Assembly (NCBI RefSeq): GCF_900250115.1
Contig: NZ_LT984805.1
Span: 62,001-126,000, forward strand
From: Cupriavidus taiwanensis
GTDB taxonomy: Bacteria; Pseudomonadota; Gammaproteobacteria; Burkholderiales; Burkholderiaceae
Direction: 5' to 3'
Length of the DNA: 64,000 nt
Shown in pieces: positions 25,083 through 34,863 of this stretch (the first letter of the stretch is position 1; each line of letters begins with the position of its first letter). Under the pieces are notes generated by a model. It ran no database searches, was not told the origin of the DNA, and was given only the letters and a program-made list of their open reading frames with translations. A program made the position numbers and the translations under genes.

Positions 25083-27620
25083 TTAACTTAGCCGTTCGAT
25101 CGCGTCGGTCAACATCTGTGGGGTTTCCCAATAGGACGACCATGGGTCCGCGACCTGGAAGCTCAGATATTCACGGGCATCCCGGATCGTCCATTGCCCG
25201 CCACTCTTGAGTTTCGGCAACTGCTCCCACGACACAGGCATTGAGACCCCAAGTCCGGGCCGGGCACGCGCTGAGAACGCGGCGGCGGTGGTTTGCGAGA
25301 AGCCATTGCGCAGGTAGTCGACGAAGATCTTTCCCTTGCGGTTGGTGGCGCCGGAACGTGCGGTGAAGCGCTGGGGCAGGGTGGCGGCCAGATGCTGAAC
25401 TGCAGCCCGCGAGAAGGCTTTCACCTCATCGTAGGAATGCTGCGGTGCCAGCGGCACGACGACGTGTAGCCCCTTGCCGCCGCTCGTCTTCAGCCACGAC
25501 TGCAGGCCCAGTTCGTCCAGCAGCGCGTGCACCAACATGGCGGCCTCGAGCATCGTCTCCCAAGCGACGCCTGCGCCGGGATCGAGGTCGAAGATGACCC
25601 GGTCAGGATGGTCGATGTCGCGGGCAGTGGAGTTCCAGGTGTGAAACTCCACCACATTCATCTGGGCGGCCGCGACAATCGCTTCGGCCGAGTCGGCCGT
25701 CAGCAGCGCGGCATGTCCCGGCCATAGGGACGCCGGCCGCTCGGTCAGCCCCGGCATCGCGGTTTCGGCATGCTTTTGGAAGAACGTCGGGGCATCGATG
25801 CCCTCCGGGGCGCGCACCAGCGATAGCGGGCGGTCCTTCAGATGGGGCAGCATCAGCATCGCGATGCTCTCGTAGTAGCGCACCAGTTCGACTTTGGTGA
25901 TGCCCTCGGTCTTGTCGATCACGCGTTCGGGATTCGTGACCTTGATCGCGGCCATGCCGTGGGGTGTCACGGCGGTCTGAACCGCTTCGCGCCGGATCGA
26001 CTTCGCGGCATGGTCGGTGCGCAGGCCCTTGAACGAGGCGTGGCGAACATGGCCTTCGGGCGTCCACTCGGAGAATTCCACTTCGGCGACCAGCGTCGGC
26101 TTAACCCATTGCACAGCGGTGGCGCGGCGGCCTCCCCATCGACGGCTCGCTCGGGCTTCCGTCGAAAATGGGCTTTTGTCCACTTGCAGTTTCACGAGCC
26201 GCTTGCGCAGGTCCGTCGCCGCGGCGCTGTCCCAGCCCGTACCGACGCCGCCGGTGTAACGCAGTTCGCCGTCGGCGTAGACGCCAAGATAGAGTCTGCC
26301 GACCTCAGTACGGGAGCCTTCGCGATCGGAATAGCCACCAATGACGAACTCCTGACGCAGCTTGCACTTCGCCTTCAGCCAGCTCTGCGTACGTGCCGAG
26401 ACATAGGGCGAATCTGCGCGCTTGAACATCAAGCCTTCCAGGCCGAGCTGGCACGCCGCCTGAAACATCTGGGTCGCCGGCGCGTCGAAGGCTTCGCTGA
26501 AGCGAACGCGCTCCGTGCGCTCCGCGACCAGCGCGGCCAGTTGGGCCCGGCGCTGCACCAGCGGCAAGCTGCGCAGATCGCGGCCTTCCAAGTAGGGCAG
26601 GTCGAAGGCGAAGTAGACGATGGCGTCATTGCGATGGCCGTCAATGGCATTCTGCAAGGCGTTGAAATCCGGCACGCCGTCGCGCAGCACGACAATCTCG
26701 CCGTCCAGCCAGCCTTCCGAGATGTCCAGCTTCTCGATCTCCGCCGCCAGCGAAGCCAGCTTCCGGGTCCAGTCATGCCCATTTCGGGTAAAGAGCGTGA
26801 CCCCGGCGTCGGAGATCCTGGCCAGGATCCGGTAGCCGTCGAACTTGTTCTCGATGATCCAGCCGGTGCCGGCGGGAAGTGTTGGCGACAGCGTGGCCAG
26901 TTGCGGGGCGAGCTTTGCGGGCAGCGGGGCACGGGGCGCGCGCTTGACGGCGGTGGCGGGATCCTCGTCGAGGACCGCGACAGATTCCTTGTCGCCATCC
27001 TCTGCATTGAGCGCGCCCAAGGGCTTGGCGATGACGCTGTCCGGCAGCGCCGTCAGCACATCGAATTCCGACAACGTGCGCGCCCACGCGTCGCGTTTCT
27101 TGAACAGGATCCACTGCTCGGATTTGTCGCCGGGCTTGGCGATGCGCACCAGTTCCCAGCGGCCGGCAAGCTTTTCGCCGTGGAGATCGAAGAGTAGCTT
27201 GCCCGCGGCCATGCCTTCGCGGGGATCGCCGACCGGTACCCAGGTGCCGCGGTCCCAAACAATCACCGATCCGGCGCCGTATTGCTTGGGCGGGATTTCG
27301 CCTTCGAATGCGGCATAGTCGAGCGGGTGGTCTTCGACATGGATGGCGATACGTTTTTCCGCAGGATCGTAGCTCGGTCCCTTTGGCACGGCCCAGCTGA
27401 GCAGCACGCCATCGAGCTCCAACCGAAAGTCGTAGTGCAGTCGGCGAGCCCAATGCTTCTGGATGACGAAGCTCAAGCGTGCTGGCTTCTTTCGCCGCGC
27501 TTTCCGTCCCGCTGGCTCAGGGGTGATGCTGAAATCGCGCTTCTTCTCATAGCGCTCAAGCGGCGGCGATGGCTCCGTCTCGCCGCGCTTGGTTCTGCGC
27601 CTCGCGTGGGTTGTGGCCAT
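25083..27620 (-). CDS. ligD: ATP-dependent DNA ligase D (NHEJ)
   Basis: 845 aa. Multifunctional end-joining enzyme with domains in the Pseudomonas order. The 3'-phosphoesterase is at about 50-200 (HYDFRLELDGVLLSWAVPKG, HVEDHPLDYAAFEG, YGAGSVIVWDRG). The ligase is at about 250-530 (catalytic Lys in ENKFDGYRILARI, WLDGEIVVLRDG, GLMFKRADSPY). The polymerase/primase is at about 570-830 (VRYYESIAMLMLPHL, IFDLDPGAGVAWE with metal-binding Asp pair, LKTSGGKGLHVVVPL). It acts with Ku to repair double-strand breaks, but no ku gene is in this window. A DUF2188 gene lies immediately upstream on the same strand. It looks intact. Confidence 0.95.
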   Translation of the reverse strand: MATTHARRRTKRGETEPSPPLERYEKKRDFSITPEPAGRKARRKKPARLSFVIQKHWARRLHYDFRLELDGVLLSWAVPKGPSYDPAEKRIAIHVEDHPLDYAAFEGEIPPKQYGAGSVIVWDRGTWVPVGDPREGMAAGKLLFDLHGEKLAGRWELVRIAKPGDKSEQWILFKKRDAWARTLSEFDVLTALPDSVIAKPLGALNAEDGDKESVAVLDEDPATAVKRAPRAPLPAKLAPQLATLSPTLPAGTGWIIENKFDGYRILARISDAGVTLFTRNGHDWTRKLASLAAEIEKLDISEGWLDGEIVVLRDGVPDFNALQNAIDGHRNDAIVYFAFDLPYLEGRDLRSLPLVQRRAQLAALVAERTERVRFSEAFDAPATQMFQAACQLGLEGLMFKRADSPYVSARTQSWLKAKCKLRQEFVIGGYSDREGSRTEVGRLYLGVYADGELRYTGGVGTGWDSAAATDLRKRLVKLQVDKSPFSTEARASRRWGGRRATAVQWVKPTLVAEVEFSEWTPEGHVRHASFKGLRTDHAAKSIRREAVQTAVTPHGMAAIKVTNPERVIDKTEGITKVELVRYYESIAMLMLPHLKDRPLSLVRAPEGIDAPTFFQKHAETAMPGLTERPASLWPGHAALLTADSAEAIVAAAQMNVVEFHTWNSTARDIDHPDRVIFDLDPGAGVAWETMLEAAMLVHALLDELGLQSWLKTSGGKGLHVVVPLAPQHSYDEVKAFSRAAVQHLAATLPQRFTARSGATNRKGKIFVDYLRNGFSQTTAAAFSARARPGLGVSMPVSWEQLPKLKSGGQWTIRDAREYLSFQVADPWSSYWETPQMLTDAIERLS

Positions 27621-27653
27621 CGAATGAACGGTCCCTTGTCAGCCGCACGCCGG

Positions 27654-27881
27654 CTAGCCCTTGATGTCGCGCGGATCGTGGCCGAAGGAATTGCGCTCCC
27701 GAATCTGCCCGTCCCGGCCGTGGATCAGCAATTCGACCTGTTCCTGCTGCGCTTTCGCCGTGCCAGCCGCGATCGCGTCTTCCTGCCGCTTAAATTCCTG
27801 GCGCTGGCCGCCGCCCTCATGCTCAATCGCCCAGCCGTCGCCAGCGGGTACGACGTGGATGTTCTTGCCTGGCATGTTCAT
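27654..27881 (-). CDS. DUF2188 small protein
   Basis: 75 aa. DUF2188 proteins are short (NIHVVPAGDGWAIEHEGG, FKRQEDAIAAGTAKAQQE, LLIHGRDGQIRERNSFGHDP) and often sit beside DNA-repair or stress genes. Their biochemical role is unknown. It lies 34 bp upstream of ligD and is probably co-transcribed with it. It is divergent from the SRAP gene at 28060, so the two share a 178-bp control region. Confidence 0.85.
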   Translation of the reverse strand: MNMPGKNIHVVPAGDGWAIEHEGGGQRQEFKRQEDAIAAGTAKAQQEQVELLIHGRDGQIRERNSFGHDPRDIKG

Positions 27882-28059
27882 CTCCTAACTTGTCTCTGAA
27901 TGCTGTCAGCGTCGGCGCTTCGCGACCACTCCGCTATCCGGCGGCGTCCGACAAGCCGCGTGCAACAGACGCCGCTTTTTGCTGCATTGATTCGGATGAC
28001 CGTAGAATTGGGGGAGGGCAGCATCCCGAGCCGCTACAGGATTACTGGAGGAAACCAAC

Positions 28060-29025
28060 ATGTGCTATTCGGCGCAGATCCAGGCCAGCTACCGCAAGTA
28101 CGTGCGCGACTTCGGCGCACTCATCAGCCTTGAGCGCTTTATCGATCTTTTCTGGGAAAAGCGACGTGATGGAGGCTGGTCGAAGCTACCCAGGGCCATG
28201 CGTGCGGCATTCGAGGCGCCGACCAACGAGGGTGAGTGTGCCATTGCGGACCTGATCGCCGCAGCAGAACAAGAGCAGGCTGGCGTCTTTGAGGCAGAGC
28301 TGTTCCAGCAGAAGACGCGTCTGACGACTGCCGAGCGCACGCTGGCCACCAAGCCGACGAAGAAGGCGGAGAACGACCAGCGCATCGCCACCGACAAAAC
28401 TTCTCGCGCCCAGCGCAACCTCGCCGACCTGCAGCGCACAGAGTTGCTGCCTCGCGATTCGCGGATATTTCCAGGACACTACGCGCCCGTGCTCGTCGTT
28501 GAGGATGGCCAGTTCACCGTCATTCCGATGCGCTATCAATGCCGCCTGCCAGGCTGGACTGCGGCAATGGAACGGCAGAAGCCCGGGACCTACAATGCGC
28601 GACGCGACAATCTGAAGAAGGCCTGGCGCCAGCTCTACGGCTACAAGCACGGCATCGTGATCGTCAATGCCTTCTACGAGAACGTCGCGCGCCATAAGAT
28701 GGAGCATCGCGATCTTGCGCCGGGCGAGGTTGAAGAGAACGTGGTTCTGGAGTTCCGTCCGGAGCCGCAGCAGGACATGCTGGTGGCCTGCCTGTGGTCC
28801 TGCACAAAAGGAGGGGAGGGCGAAGCCGACCTCTATTCGTTCGCCGCAATCACTGATGAACCGCCGGCCGAAGTGGCTGCCGCTGGTCACGACCGATGCG
28901 TCGTTCCGATCCAGCGCGAAAGCGTCGACGCATGGTTGCACCCAGATCCGAAGAATTTAGCGGCACTCGATGCCGTTCTCGAAGAGCGCAGCCGTCCCTT
29001 CTACGAGCACCGTCTGGCCGCGTAG
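28060..29025 (+). CDS. SOS response-associated peptidase (SRAP, YedK/HMCES type)
   Basis: 321 aa. SRAP proteins bind abasic sites in single-stranded DNA and form a thiazolidine crosslink with Cys2, which becomes the N-terminus after Met removal. The sequence begins MCYSAQIQ. Other family marks are PGHYAPVLVVEDGQ, FTVIPMRYQCRLPGW, YNARRDNL (conserved Asn-Ala-Arg), and GHDRCVVPIQ with the active-site His. An insertion at about 40-130, rich in Glu/Lys, makes it longer than E. coli YedK (222 aa). This longer form occurs in other beta-proteobacteria. ATG follows GGAGG at 28050. The location next to ligD and dnaE2 supports a DNA-damage role. Confidence 0.88.
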   Translation: MCYSAQIQASYRKYVRDFGALISLERFIDLFWEKRRDGGWSKLPRAMRAAFEAPTNEGECAIADLIAAAEQEQAGVFEAELFQQKTRLTTAERTLATKPTKKAENDQRIATDKTSRAQRNLADLQRTELLPRDSRIFPGHYAPVLVVEDGQFTVIPMRYQCRLPGWTAAMERQKPGTYNARRDNLKKAWRQLYGYKHGIVIVNAFYENVARHKMEHRDLAPGEVEENVVLEFRPEPQQDMLVACLWSCTKGGEGEADLYSFAAITDEPPAEVAAAGHDRCVVPIQRESVDAWLHPDPKNLAALDAVLEERSRPFYEHRLAA

Positions 29026-29083
29026 CGTCGAGCGCATCCCGTAAAATTCCTCACTTCTCAACTTGCGCTGCAGAGGTCAGACC

Positions 29084-29533
29084 ATGCGCGTTGGCCGCCC
29101 AATTCCTGTGCTTCCCCAGCCGGTATGCGATGACTGCGGCGCCAAGGCGAATTTGGCACGCGCGGGCGATGAAACGTATCCTTATCTCGAAGATCACGGA
29201 CCTGTGTGGATTTGCACCGCCTGCCAGGCCTGGATCGGCGTGCGGGCACGCAGCAAGCACAACGCGCCCCTCGGTCGACTGGCCAACGCGGCGTTGCGCG
29301 AGCGCAAAAGCCAGCTGCACGATGCGCTTGAGCCTTTGGTCGCGGCAAAGATGCGGCGCGACGGCGTCAATGCTTTCGCGGCTCGCGGCAAAGCCATGAA
29401 ATGGGTCATTGCGTCGCTTGGTATGGCCGTCGCAACGCCAAGCATTCATGCATTGTCGCTGGAACAATGCGAACAGGCGATCCAATTCATCGCAGAGTTT
29501 CAGGCTTCCCGTCATTCAGATCGGACTGCTTGA
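29084..29533 (+). CDS. Zinc-finger protein (DUF3268-like)
   Basis: 149 aa. The N-terminal zinc ribbon has C-x2-C in PVCDDCGAKANLA and C-x2-C in WICTACQAWIG, followed by a helical part with SKHNAPLGRLANAALRERK. This matches small zinc-finger proteins of the DUF3268 type found in phage and genomic islands; their function is not established. ATG 29084 is the first Met with a reasonable context. It follows the SRAP gene by 58 bp on the same strand. Confidence 0.7.
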   Translation: MRVGRPIPVLPQPVCDDCGAKANLARAGDETYPYLEDHGPVWICTACQAWIGVRARSKHNAPLGRLANAALRERKSQLHDALEPLVAAKMRRDGVNAFAARGKAMKWVIASLGMAVATPSIHALSLEQCEQAIQFIAEFQASRHSDRTA

Positions 29534-29775
29534 ACCGAAGTCGCCAGTTCGGCGCCGCGCCAGATGATGACGTCGACGGTTCTCGGTTGCCGCGTTATGG
29601 AGACGATACATTTCGAGATGCCGGGCCGCTTGGACACCGCCACTATGCCGGCCCAGCGCCCATCCCGTGAGACATGAATCGCCAATGGATATTGACGCCA
29701 ATCTCCCGGCGCGATCGCTTCAACGCAGCATGTTGACGGCCTGGCAAAGTGATCAGCGACCCTCGAAGCGTTCAC
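29512..29775 (-). CDS. Hypothetical protein (doubtful)
   Basis: 87 codons open on the minus strand, overlapping the 3' end of the preceding gene by 22 bp. The C-terminal half (PLAIHVSRDGRWAGIVAVSK ... RTVDVIIWRGAELAT) looks like a small beta-rich domain. No family was recognised and no clear ribosome binding site was found. It may be a real small gene or a chance frame. Confidence 0.3.
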   Translation of the reverse strand: MNASRVADHFARPSTCCVEAIAPGDWRQYPLAIHVSRDGRWAGIVAVSKRPGISKCIVSITRQPRTVDVIIWRGAELATSVQAVRSE

Positions 29776-29797
29776 AGCCCCCTTCGCGTGAGATCCG

Positions 29798-30094
29798 TCA
29801 TGGCTGCGTCGTTGGCGCGGCTAGCGCACCAGTCAAGGCTATTTTGGCACCGGACTTCTTGAGCACCGGCCCCCAATCGGTCAATCGATAAACGGGACCG
29901 AGCTTCTCGATACGAACCGCTGCCTGCTCAGCCGCTTGCCGAACCAACATTGTCACCGTCTTCTTGTCGATGCCGCTCCGCGCCGCCACCTTGACCAGGG
30001 TCGCGTCGGGGATCTCGTCGATCGCGGCGAGGACTGCAAGCATGCGTCGCAGGTCGCCCCTCGGGTATTGCGGCACTTCGCTATCAGCTAGCAT
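29798..30094 (-). CDS. Small winged-helix protein
   Basis: 98 aa from ATG 30094 (MLADSEVPQY); 30121 is an in-frame alternative. DLRRMLAVLAAIDEIPDATL, VKVAARSGIDKKTVTMLVRQA and IEKLGPVYRLTDWGPVLKKSG give the three helices and wing of a winged HTH, and the protein is little more than that domain. It could be a transcription factor or DNA-binding accessory. It sits between the zinc-finger gene and dnaE2. The partner and target are unknown. Confidence 0.6.
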   Translation of the reverse strand: MLADSEVPQYPRGDLRRMLAVLAAIDEIPDATLVKVAARSGIDKKTVTMLVRQAAEQAAVRIEKLGPVYRLTDWGPVLKKSGAKIALTGALAAPTTQP

Positions 30095-30238
30095 CCAATC
30101 GCCCCCGTCACGATAGGCCAAGCGGTACTGCCGTCCGGTAGGTTCCGTTGCGAGACAGTATGCAAGGGATCAAGGTGCTTTTCAATGCACGATCACGACA
30201 CTTGGGCGTCCCCGGAACATCCGCAGGGTACTGCGTTG

Positions 30239-33200
30239 TCAGCAAAAATTCCGGCTGGCCGTATCGAGCCGGCCGAGCATCGACGAGAGATCCACCACGC
30301 GCTGAGCGATGAGGTGACGGACCTCGCCCTCGCATTGCCACTGACCATAGATGCCGGCCATCCTCGCCCCGAGGACTTCTTTGCGGAAGCGTTCGAAGAC
30401 CCCTGGCCAGACAATCACGTTGACCACACCGGTCTCATCCTCCAGCGTCATGAAGATGACGCCATTCGAGGTGCTCGGGCGCTGTCGCACGGTGACCAGG
30501 CCTGCGGCACGAGCGGTTTGCCGCGGCTGGTATTGCGCCAGCTCTGCGGCGGACACGAAACGTCGAGCGGATAGCATCGGGCGCAGCAAGGCAAGCGGGT
30601 GGCGACGCAGTGTCAGGCCCATCGCCCGGTAGTCGCCAACGATCTCCTCGCCCTCGGTTGCCGGCACCAATTCGGCGGACTCCTCGGCCAGCTCGGTGGC
30701 ACGCAGCATGTCCTTGTCCGGTACCGCTGCGGCGGCCTGCCACAGGGCTTGACGGCGCCCGCCCGTGATCGACGCCAGCGCATTGCCGCTGGCCAGCACC
30801 TGCAGGTCGTGCCGATCGAGTGCGGCGCGACGCGCCAGCTCTGCCGTGCTGGCGAACGGCCGTATCGCGCGGGCCTCCTCGATGCGCTGCGCGGCCTCGC
30901 GACGCATGCCGCGTAGGAGGGACAGGCCCAATCGCACCGCCGGCCGTGAGCCTGCGTGGAAGGGTTCGAGTGCGGAATCCCAACCGCTCACCGCCACATC
31001 GGCAGGCAATACGGTAACGCCGTGGCGCTTGGCATCCTGCACCAGCTGCGAGGGCGTGTAGAAGCCCATGGGCTGACTGTTCAGCATCGCACAGAGAAAG
31101 GCTTCGGGCTCATGGCATTTCAGCCAGGCGCTGGCGTAGACGAGCAGCGCAAAGCTGGCTGCATGGCTTTCCGGGAAGCCGTACTCACCAAACCCCTGGA
31201 TCTGCCGGAAGATGCTTTCGGCAAACTCGCGATCGTAGCCGCGCTCGAGCATGCCCGAGACGATCCGATCGTAGTACTTGTCGATGCCACCCTTGCGCTT
31301 CCACGCGGCCATAGCGCGCCGTAGCTGGTCGGCTTCCCCGGCCGAGAAGCCGGCGGCCAGCATGGCCACCTGCATCACCTGCTCCTGGAAGATCGGCACG
31401 CCGAGCGTGCGCGACAGCGCTTTTTCCATCGCGGCACTCGGATAGGTGACTGGCTCGAAGCCCTGTCGCCGGCGCAGGTAAGGGTGCACCATGCCGCCCT
31501 GGACGGGTCCGGGTCGCACGATCGCCACCTCGATGACCAGGTCGTAGAACGTGCGCGGCTGCAGGCGGGGCAGCATCGACATCTGCGCACGCGACTCGAT
31601 CTGGAACACGCCAACGGTATCGGCACGGCAGATCATCTCGTAAGTTGCATGGTCTTCCGCCGGAATGTCCTGCAGCTCGAAGGCCTCGCCGCGCTGTTCC
31701 GCAACGAGGTCGAGCGCGCGTCGCACGGCGGACAGCATGCCGAGCGCCAGGACGTCGACTTTGAGCAGACCCAAGGCGTCCAGATCGTCCTTGTCCCACT
31801 GGATCACGCTCCGGTCTGCCATCGCGGCGTTTTCGATGGGCACGAGGCGCGAGAGCTTGCCTCGCGCCAACACGAAGCCGCCCGTGTGCTGCGACAGGTG
31901 GCGGGGGAAACCCAACAACGAGACGGCCATGTGCGCCCATCGTTGGGACAACTCGGCTTCCGCATCCACGCCGCTTTCAGCGAAGCGCTTCAGCAGGTCC
32001 GCTTTCCCGTCGAACCAGTGATGCGACTTGGCCACCAGATCCACAATCGCAGGATCGACGCCGAGCGCCTTGCCGGTGTCGCGCAGGGCGCTGCGCGGGC
32101 GATAAGTCGTCACCGCGGCGGCAAGCGCGGCCCGGTCTCGCCCGTACTTGCGATACAGGTACTGGATGACCTCCTCGCGTCGCTGGTGCTCGAAGTCGAC
32201 GTCGATGTCCGGTGGCTCACCGCGCTCCTTGGAAATGAAGCGCTCGAACAGGAGATTACCGCGTGCGGGGTCGACCTCCGTGATGCCCAGGCAGTAGCAG
32301 ATCGCGGAATTGGCCGCCGAGCCGCGACCCTGACAGAGGATCCCGTTCGAGCGCGCAAAGCGCACGATATCGCTCACCGTCAAAAAGTACCGCTCATAAT
32401 CCATGTCCCGGACGAGCGCGAGTTCATGCTCGATCTGCTGCTGCACGGCAAGTGGGATGCCAGCCGGGAAGCGGCGGTGGGCCCCCGCATAGGTTTCGGT
32501 GCGCAGGTAATCGGCCGGTGTGGTGCCGTCCGGAACCACCTCGTCAGGGTATTCGTATCGCAACTCATCCAGGGAGAATTGGCAGAGATTGGCGATGTGG
32601 ACCGCTTCGGTCAGGTAGCGGTGCGGGTAGATGTTGGCCAGTCGCAGGCGCGAGCGCAGATGCTGCTCGGCATTCGGTGCCAGGTCGTAGCCGCACTCCG
32701 GAACAGGACGGCCAACACGGATCGCCGTCAGCACGTCGAGCATCGGTTTGCGCGAGCGCACGTGCATGGTGACGCAGCCGGTGGCCACGACGCGCAGATG
32801 GTGGCGGGCCGCCGCCGCCTCGACGGTGCCACGATGGATGTCGTCCAGCGGACGGTACAGCAGGTTCAGCCCCATCCAGGCCCGTCCGGCAAAGGTCGCG
32901 CTCACCCACGCAGCCTGGAGGTCCAGCCTGTCCGCCGGGGCACCGTAATCCGGCGTGAAGATGATGAGGCAGTCGGGCAGGCCCTTGAGGTGCTGGTGGG
33001 GCGCCTCTGGCGCGGCGAGATCGCGTGGCGTCAGGACATACGAACCCTTGGCGGCGCGCATGCGGGCCAGCGTGATCAGCTCGCAGAGGTTGCCGTAGCC
33101 TTCCCGGTTGCGAGCCAGGGCCACAACGGACAGGGCAGGGGAGCCGTCGGCATTCTGCAGGTGGAAGGAGGCCCCCACGACCAGGCGCATGCCGGCCTTC

Positions 33201-33391
33201 TTCGCTTCCGTATGCGCGCGCACGATCCCAGCCAGCGAGCATTCGTCCGTGATCGCGAGCGCATGGTAGCCCAACTGCGCCGCGCGCTCCGCCAGCTCTT
33301 CCGGACGGGACGCACCCGTGAGAAAGGAGAAGTTGGACAGGCAATGCAGTTCCGCATAGTCGGGCAGGCCTGTTGCGAGAATCTCGCCCAT
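30239..33391 (-). CDS. dnaE2: Error-prone DNA polymerase III alpha subunit DnaE2 (ImuC)
   Basis: 1050 aa. C-family polymerase that carries out mutagenic lesion bypass together with ImuA and ImuB. Features are an N-terminal PHP domain (YAELHCLSNFSFLTGASRPE, HALAITDECSLAGIVRAH), the catalytic Asp pair in EPPDIDVDFEHQRREEVIQY, the palm/fingers (GRGSAANSAICYCLGITEVDP, LLKVDVLALGML, FQEQVMQVAMLAAGFSAGEAD), helix-hairpin-helix repeats, and a C-terminal OB fold (GLVTVRQRPSTSNGVIFMTL). ATG 33391 lies 5 bp after the imuB stop, so the genes are one operon. Full length, with no lesions seen. Confidence 0.96.
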   Translation of the reverse strand: MGEILATGLPDYAELHCLSNFSFLTGASRPEELAERAAQLGYHALAITDECSLAGIVRAHTEAKKAGMRLVVGASFHLQNADGSPALSVVALARNREGYGNLCELITLARMRAAKGSYVLTPRDLAAPEAPHQHLKGLPDCLIIFTPDYGAPADRLDLQAAWVSATFAGRAWMGLNLLYRPLDDIHRGTVEAAAARHHLRVVATGCVTMHVRSRKPMLDVLTAIRVGRPVPECGYDLAPNAEQHLRSRLRLANIYPHRYLTEAVHIANLCQFSLDELRYEYPDEVVPDGTTPADYLRTETYAGAHRRFPAGIPLAVQQQIEHELALVRDMDYERYFLTVSDIVRFARSNGILCQGRGSAANSAICYCLGITEVDPARGNLLFERFISKERGEPPDIDVDFEHQRREEVIQYLYRKYGRDRAALAAAVTTYRPRSALRDTGKALGVDPAIVDLVAKSHHWFDGKADLLKRFAESGVDAEAELSQRWAHMAVSLLGFPRHLSQHTGGFVLARGKLSRLVPIENAAMADRSVIQWDKDDLDALGLLKVDVLALGMLSAVRRALDLVAEQRGEAFELQDIPAEDHATYEMICRADTVGVFQIESRAQMSMLPRLQPRTFYDLVIEVAIVRPGPVQGGMVHPYLRRRQGFEPVTYPSAAMEKALSRTLGVPIFQEQVMQVAMLAAGFSAGEADQLRRAMAAWKRKGGIDKYYDRIVSGMLERGYDREFAESIFRQIQGFGEYGFPESHAASFALLVYASAWLKCHEPEAFLCAMLNSQPMGFYTPSQLVQDAKRHGVTVLPADVAVSGWDSALEPFHAGSRPAVRLGLSLLRGMRREAAQRIEEARAIRPFASTAELARRAALDRHDLQVLASGNALASITGGRRQALWQAAAAVPDKDMLRATELAEESAELVPATEGEEIVGDYRAMGLTLRRHPLALLRPMLSARRFVSAAELAQYQPRQTARAAGLVTVRQRPSTSNGVIFMTLEDETGVVNVIVWPGVFERFRKEVLGARMAGIYGQWQCEGEVRHLIAQRVVDLSSMLGRLDTASRNFC

Positions 33392-33396
33392 GGCGG

Positions 33397-34863
33397 TTAT
33401 CCGAAGAGACCATGGAGGTACCACCGCGATTCGTCGCCTTCGCGGCTGCCCATCCGCTCCTGGAAGATCCAGTAGCAGGTGTGGTCCTTACCTTGCGCCA
33501 CGAAGTAATCGCGCGTGACCACTTGGCCGCCCCACCAGCCGGCTTCGATGCGCTCGGGTGGCGAAACGATATGCAGGGGCGAACCGTAGAACGGCCGGTG
33601 ATCCCGCTCGATGAGCGGGACCGGCTTGCCCAACAGCCAGGTTGGTCGAGGCAGGGCTGCCGGCAGGGACACGCGTGCAGGCTTCTCGGTGGCCGGTCGC
33701 CATGCGTTGGCCACCTCGGGGCGGTAGTCTGCCTGCAAGCAGGGCTGGCGAACCCTGTCGGCGCCGAGGCGCGCGCTGAGCAGCTCGAGTAGCCGGGCGT
33801 GATCGGCATGCGTCCCGCCGGGTTCCGGGAAGAGGGACTCCGTGGGCGGTGCCATGGGCTCCGTGTCGATCGCGGACACGGCCACGGCGATCATCGGGGC
33901 TTCGACGACAACGAGGGCGAGCCGCTCCTTGAGGATGCGGATCAGATGTTCCTCATGCCAGTTGGGCTCGGCGAGCGCAATCTCGATCGTCGTCGGCGGG
34001 ATGGCCGCGCGGCCGCGCTCGTGGCGCAATGCCACATGGAACCGCTTGATGGCCAGGTGCCGGGCGGTCAACCAACCCACCATCTGCACCAACAGGCCGC
34101 GAACATACGCCAGCGTCTGTTCGGCATTCTCGATGCGATCCGGCAGATCCACCGTCGCATCGAATGCTGGGGGAGCTTCGACCCACTCGAAGATTTCCGG
34201 GGCCTCCCCGTAGGCGCGATCCAGGGCATCCAGGAAGTCAGCGCCGCAGCGGCGCTGCAGACCGGCGCGAGGCAGGCGGCGCAGGTCCTCCAGCGTCAGG
34301 CAGCCCAGGCCTTCGAACCAGTCGGCAAACTTGCGCGCGGCGGGCAAGGCGTGAATCGGCAGGCCGGCCATCCTGCGTTGCAACGACGCCGTAGTCAAGG
34401 CGGTGCCACCGCCGGTGCGCGCCAGCAGCCACGCTCCCTGCGCCGTCGGGGCGCTGCCGACCATCGTGCTGAAGCCCATCGTCTGGACGGTCCCCATGAT
34501 CCGTCGGCGGAGTTTGCGCGGGCCACCGAAGAGTCGTAGCGTGGTGCTGACGTCGATCAGGACCGCAGCTTCATCTGCAGCGGCGACATTCGGCGAAAAC
34601 TGCAGCGTCGCCATGGTGACTCTCGCCAGTGCGTCCTCTTCCTTGCCGGCATCGCGATCAAACAGGATGGCGGCTGGCGCGATGGTTTGCACGCCGCCGC
34701 GGCGCATGCCCGGCTTGACGCCCGCAGCCAGGGCCAGGGGCGTAGCGAGATGGACCCGTTCCTTGTCGAGGACGGCAACGGCCAGTTCAGTGGTGGACCA
34801 GGTCGGCCGGAAGACTTCGAGAGGGAGCGACGGCAGGCGTAGGCAGATCCACAGGCGCAGCAT
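33397..34863 (-). CDS. imuB: ImuB, Y-family polymerase homologue of the mutasome
   Basis: 488 aa. ImuB keeps the Y-family fold but lacks the catalytic carboxylates and serves as the hub joining DnaE2, ImuA and the beta clamp. The start MLRLWICLRLPSLPLEVF with ELAVAVLDKERV shows the acidic positions of an active polymerase missing. The little-finger-like domain and the long C-terminal tail follow, with the family ending SRWYLHGLFG. ATG 34863 lies inside the 3' end of imuA, a 77-bp overlap that suggests translational coupling. dnaE2 follows. Confidence 0.94.
   Translation of the reverse strand: MLRLWICLRLPSLPLEVFRPTWSTTELAVAVLDKERVHLATPLALAAGVKPGMRRGGVQTIAPAAILFDRDAGKEEDALARVTMATLQFSPNVAAADEAAVLIDVSTTLRLFGGPRKLRRRIMGTVQTMGFSTMVGSAPTAQGAWLLARTGGGTALTTASLQRRMAGLPIHALPAARKFADWFEGLGCLTLEDLRRLPRAGLQRRCGADFLDALDRAYGEAPEIFEWVEAPPAFDATVDLPDRIENAEQTLAYVRGLLVQMVGWLTARHLAIKRFHVALRHERGRAAIPPTTIEIALAEPNWHEEHLIRILKERLALVVVEAPMIAVAVSAIDTEPMAPPTESLFPEPGGTHADHARLLELLSARLGADRVRQPCLQADYRPEVANAWRPATEKPARVSLPAALPRPTWLLGKPVPLIERDHRPFYGSPLHIVSPPERIEAGWWGGQVVTRDYFVAQGKDHTCYWIFQERMGSREGDESRWYLHGLFG

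Noticed and set aside
25842..27197. 451-codon frame opposite ligD
   Set aside because: Antisense shadow of ligD; His/Gln-rich composition typical of complementary reading.
31484..33475. 663-codon open frame on the plus strand
   Set aside because: It is fully antisense to dnaE2, has no family motif and its composition follows the GC-rich third-position pattern of the opposite gene.
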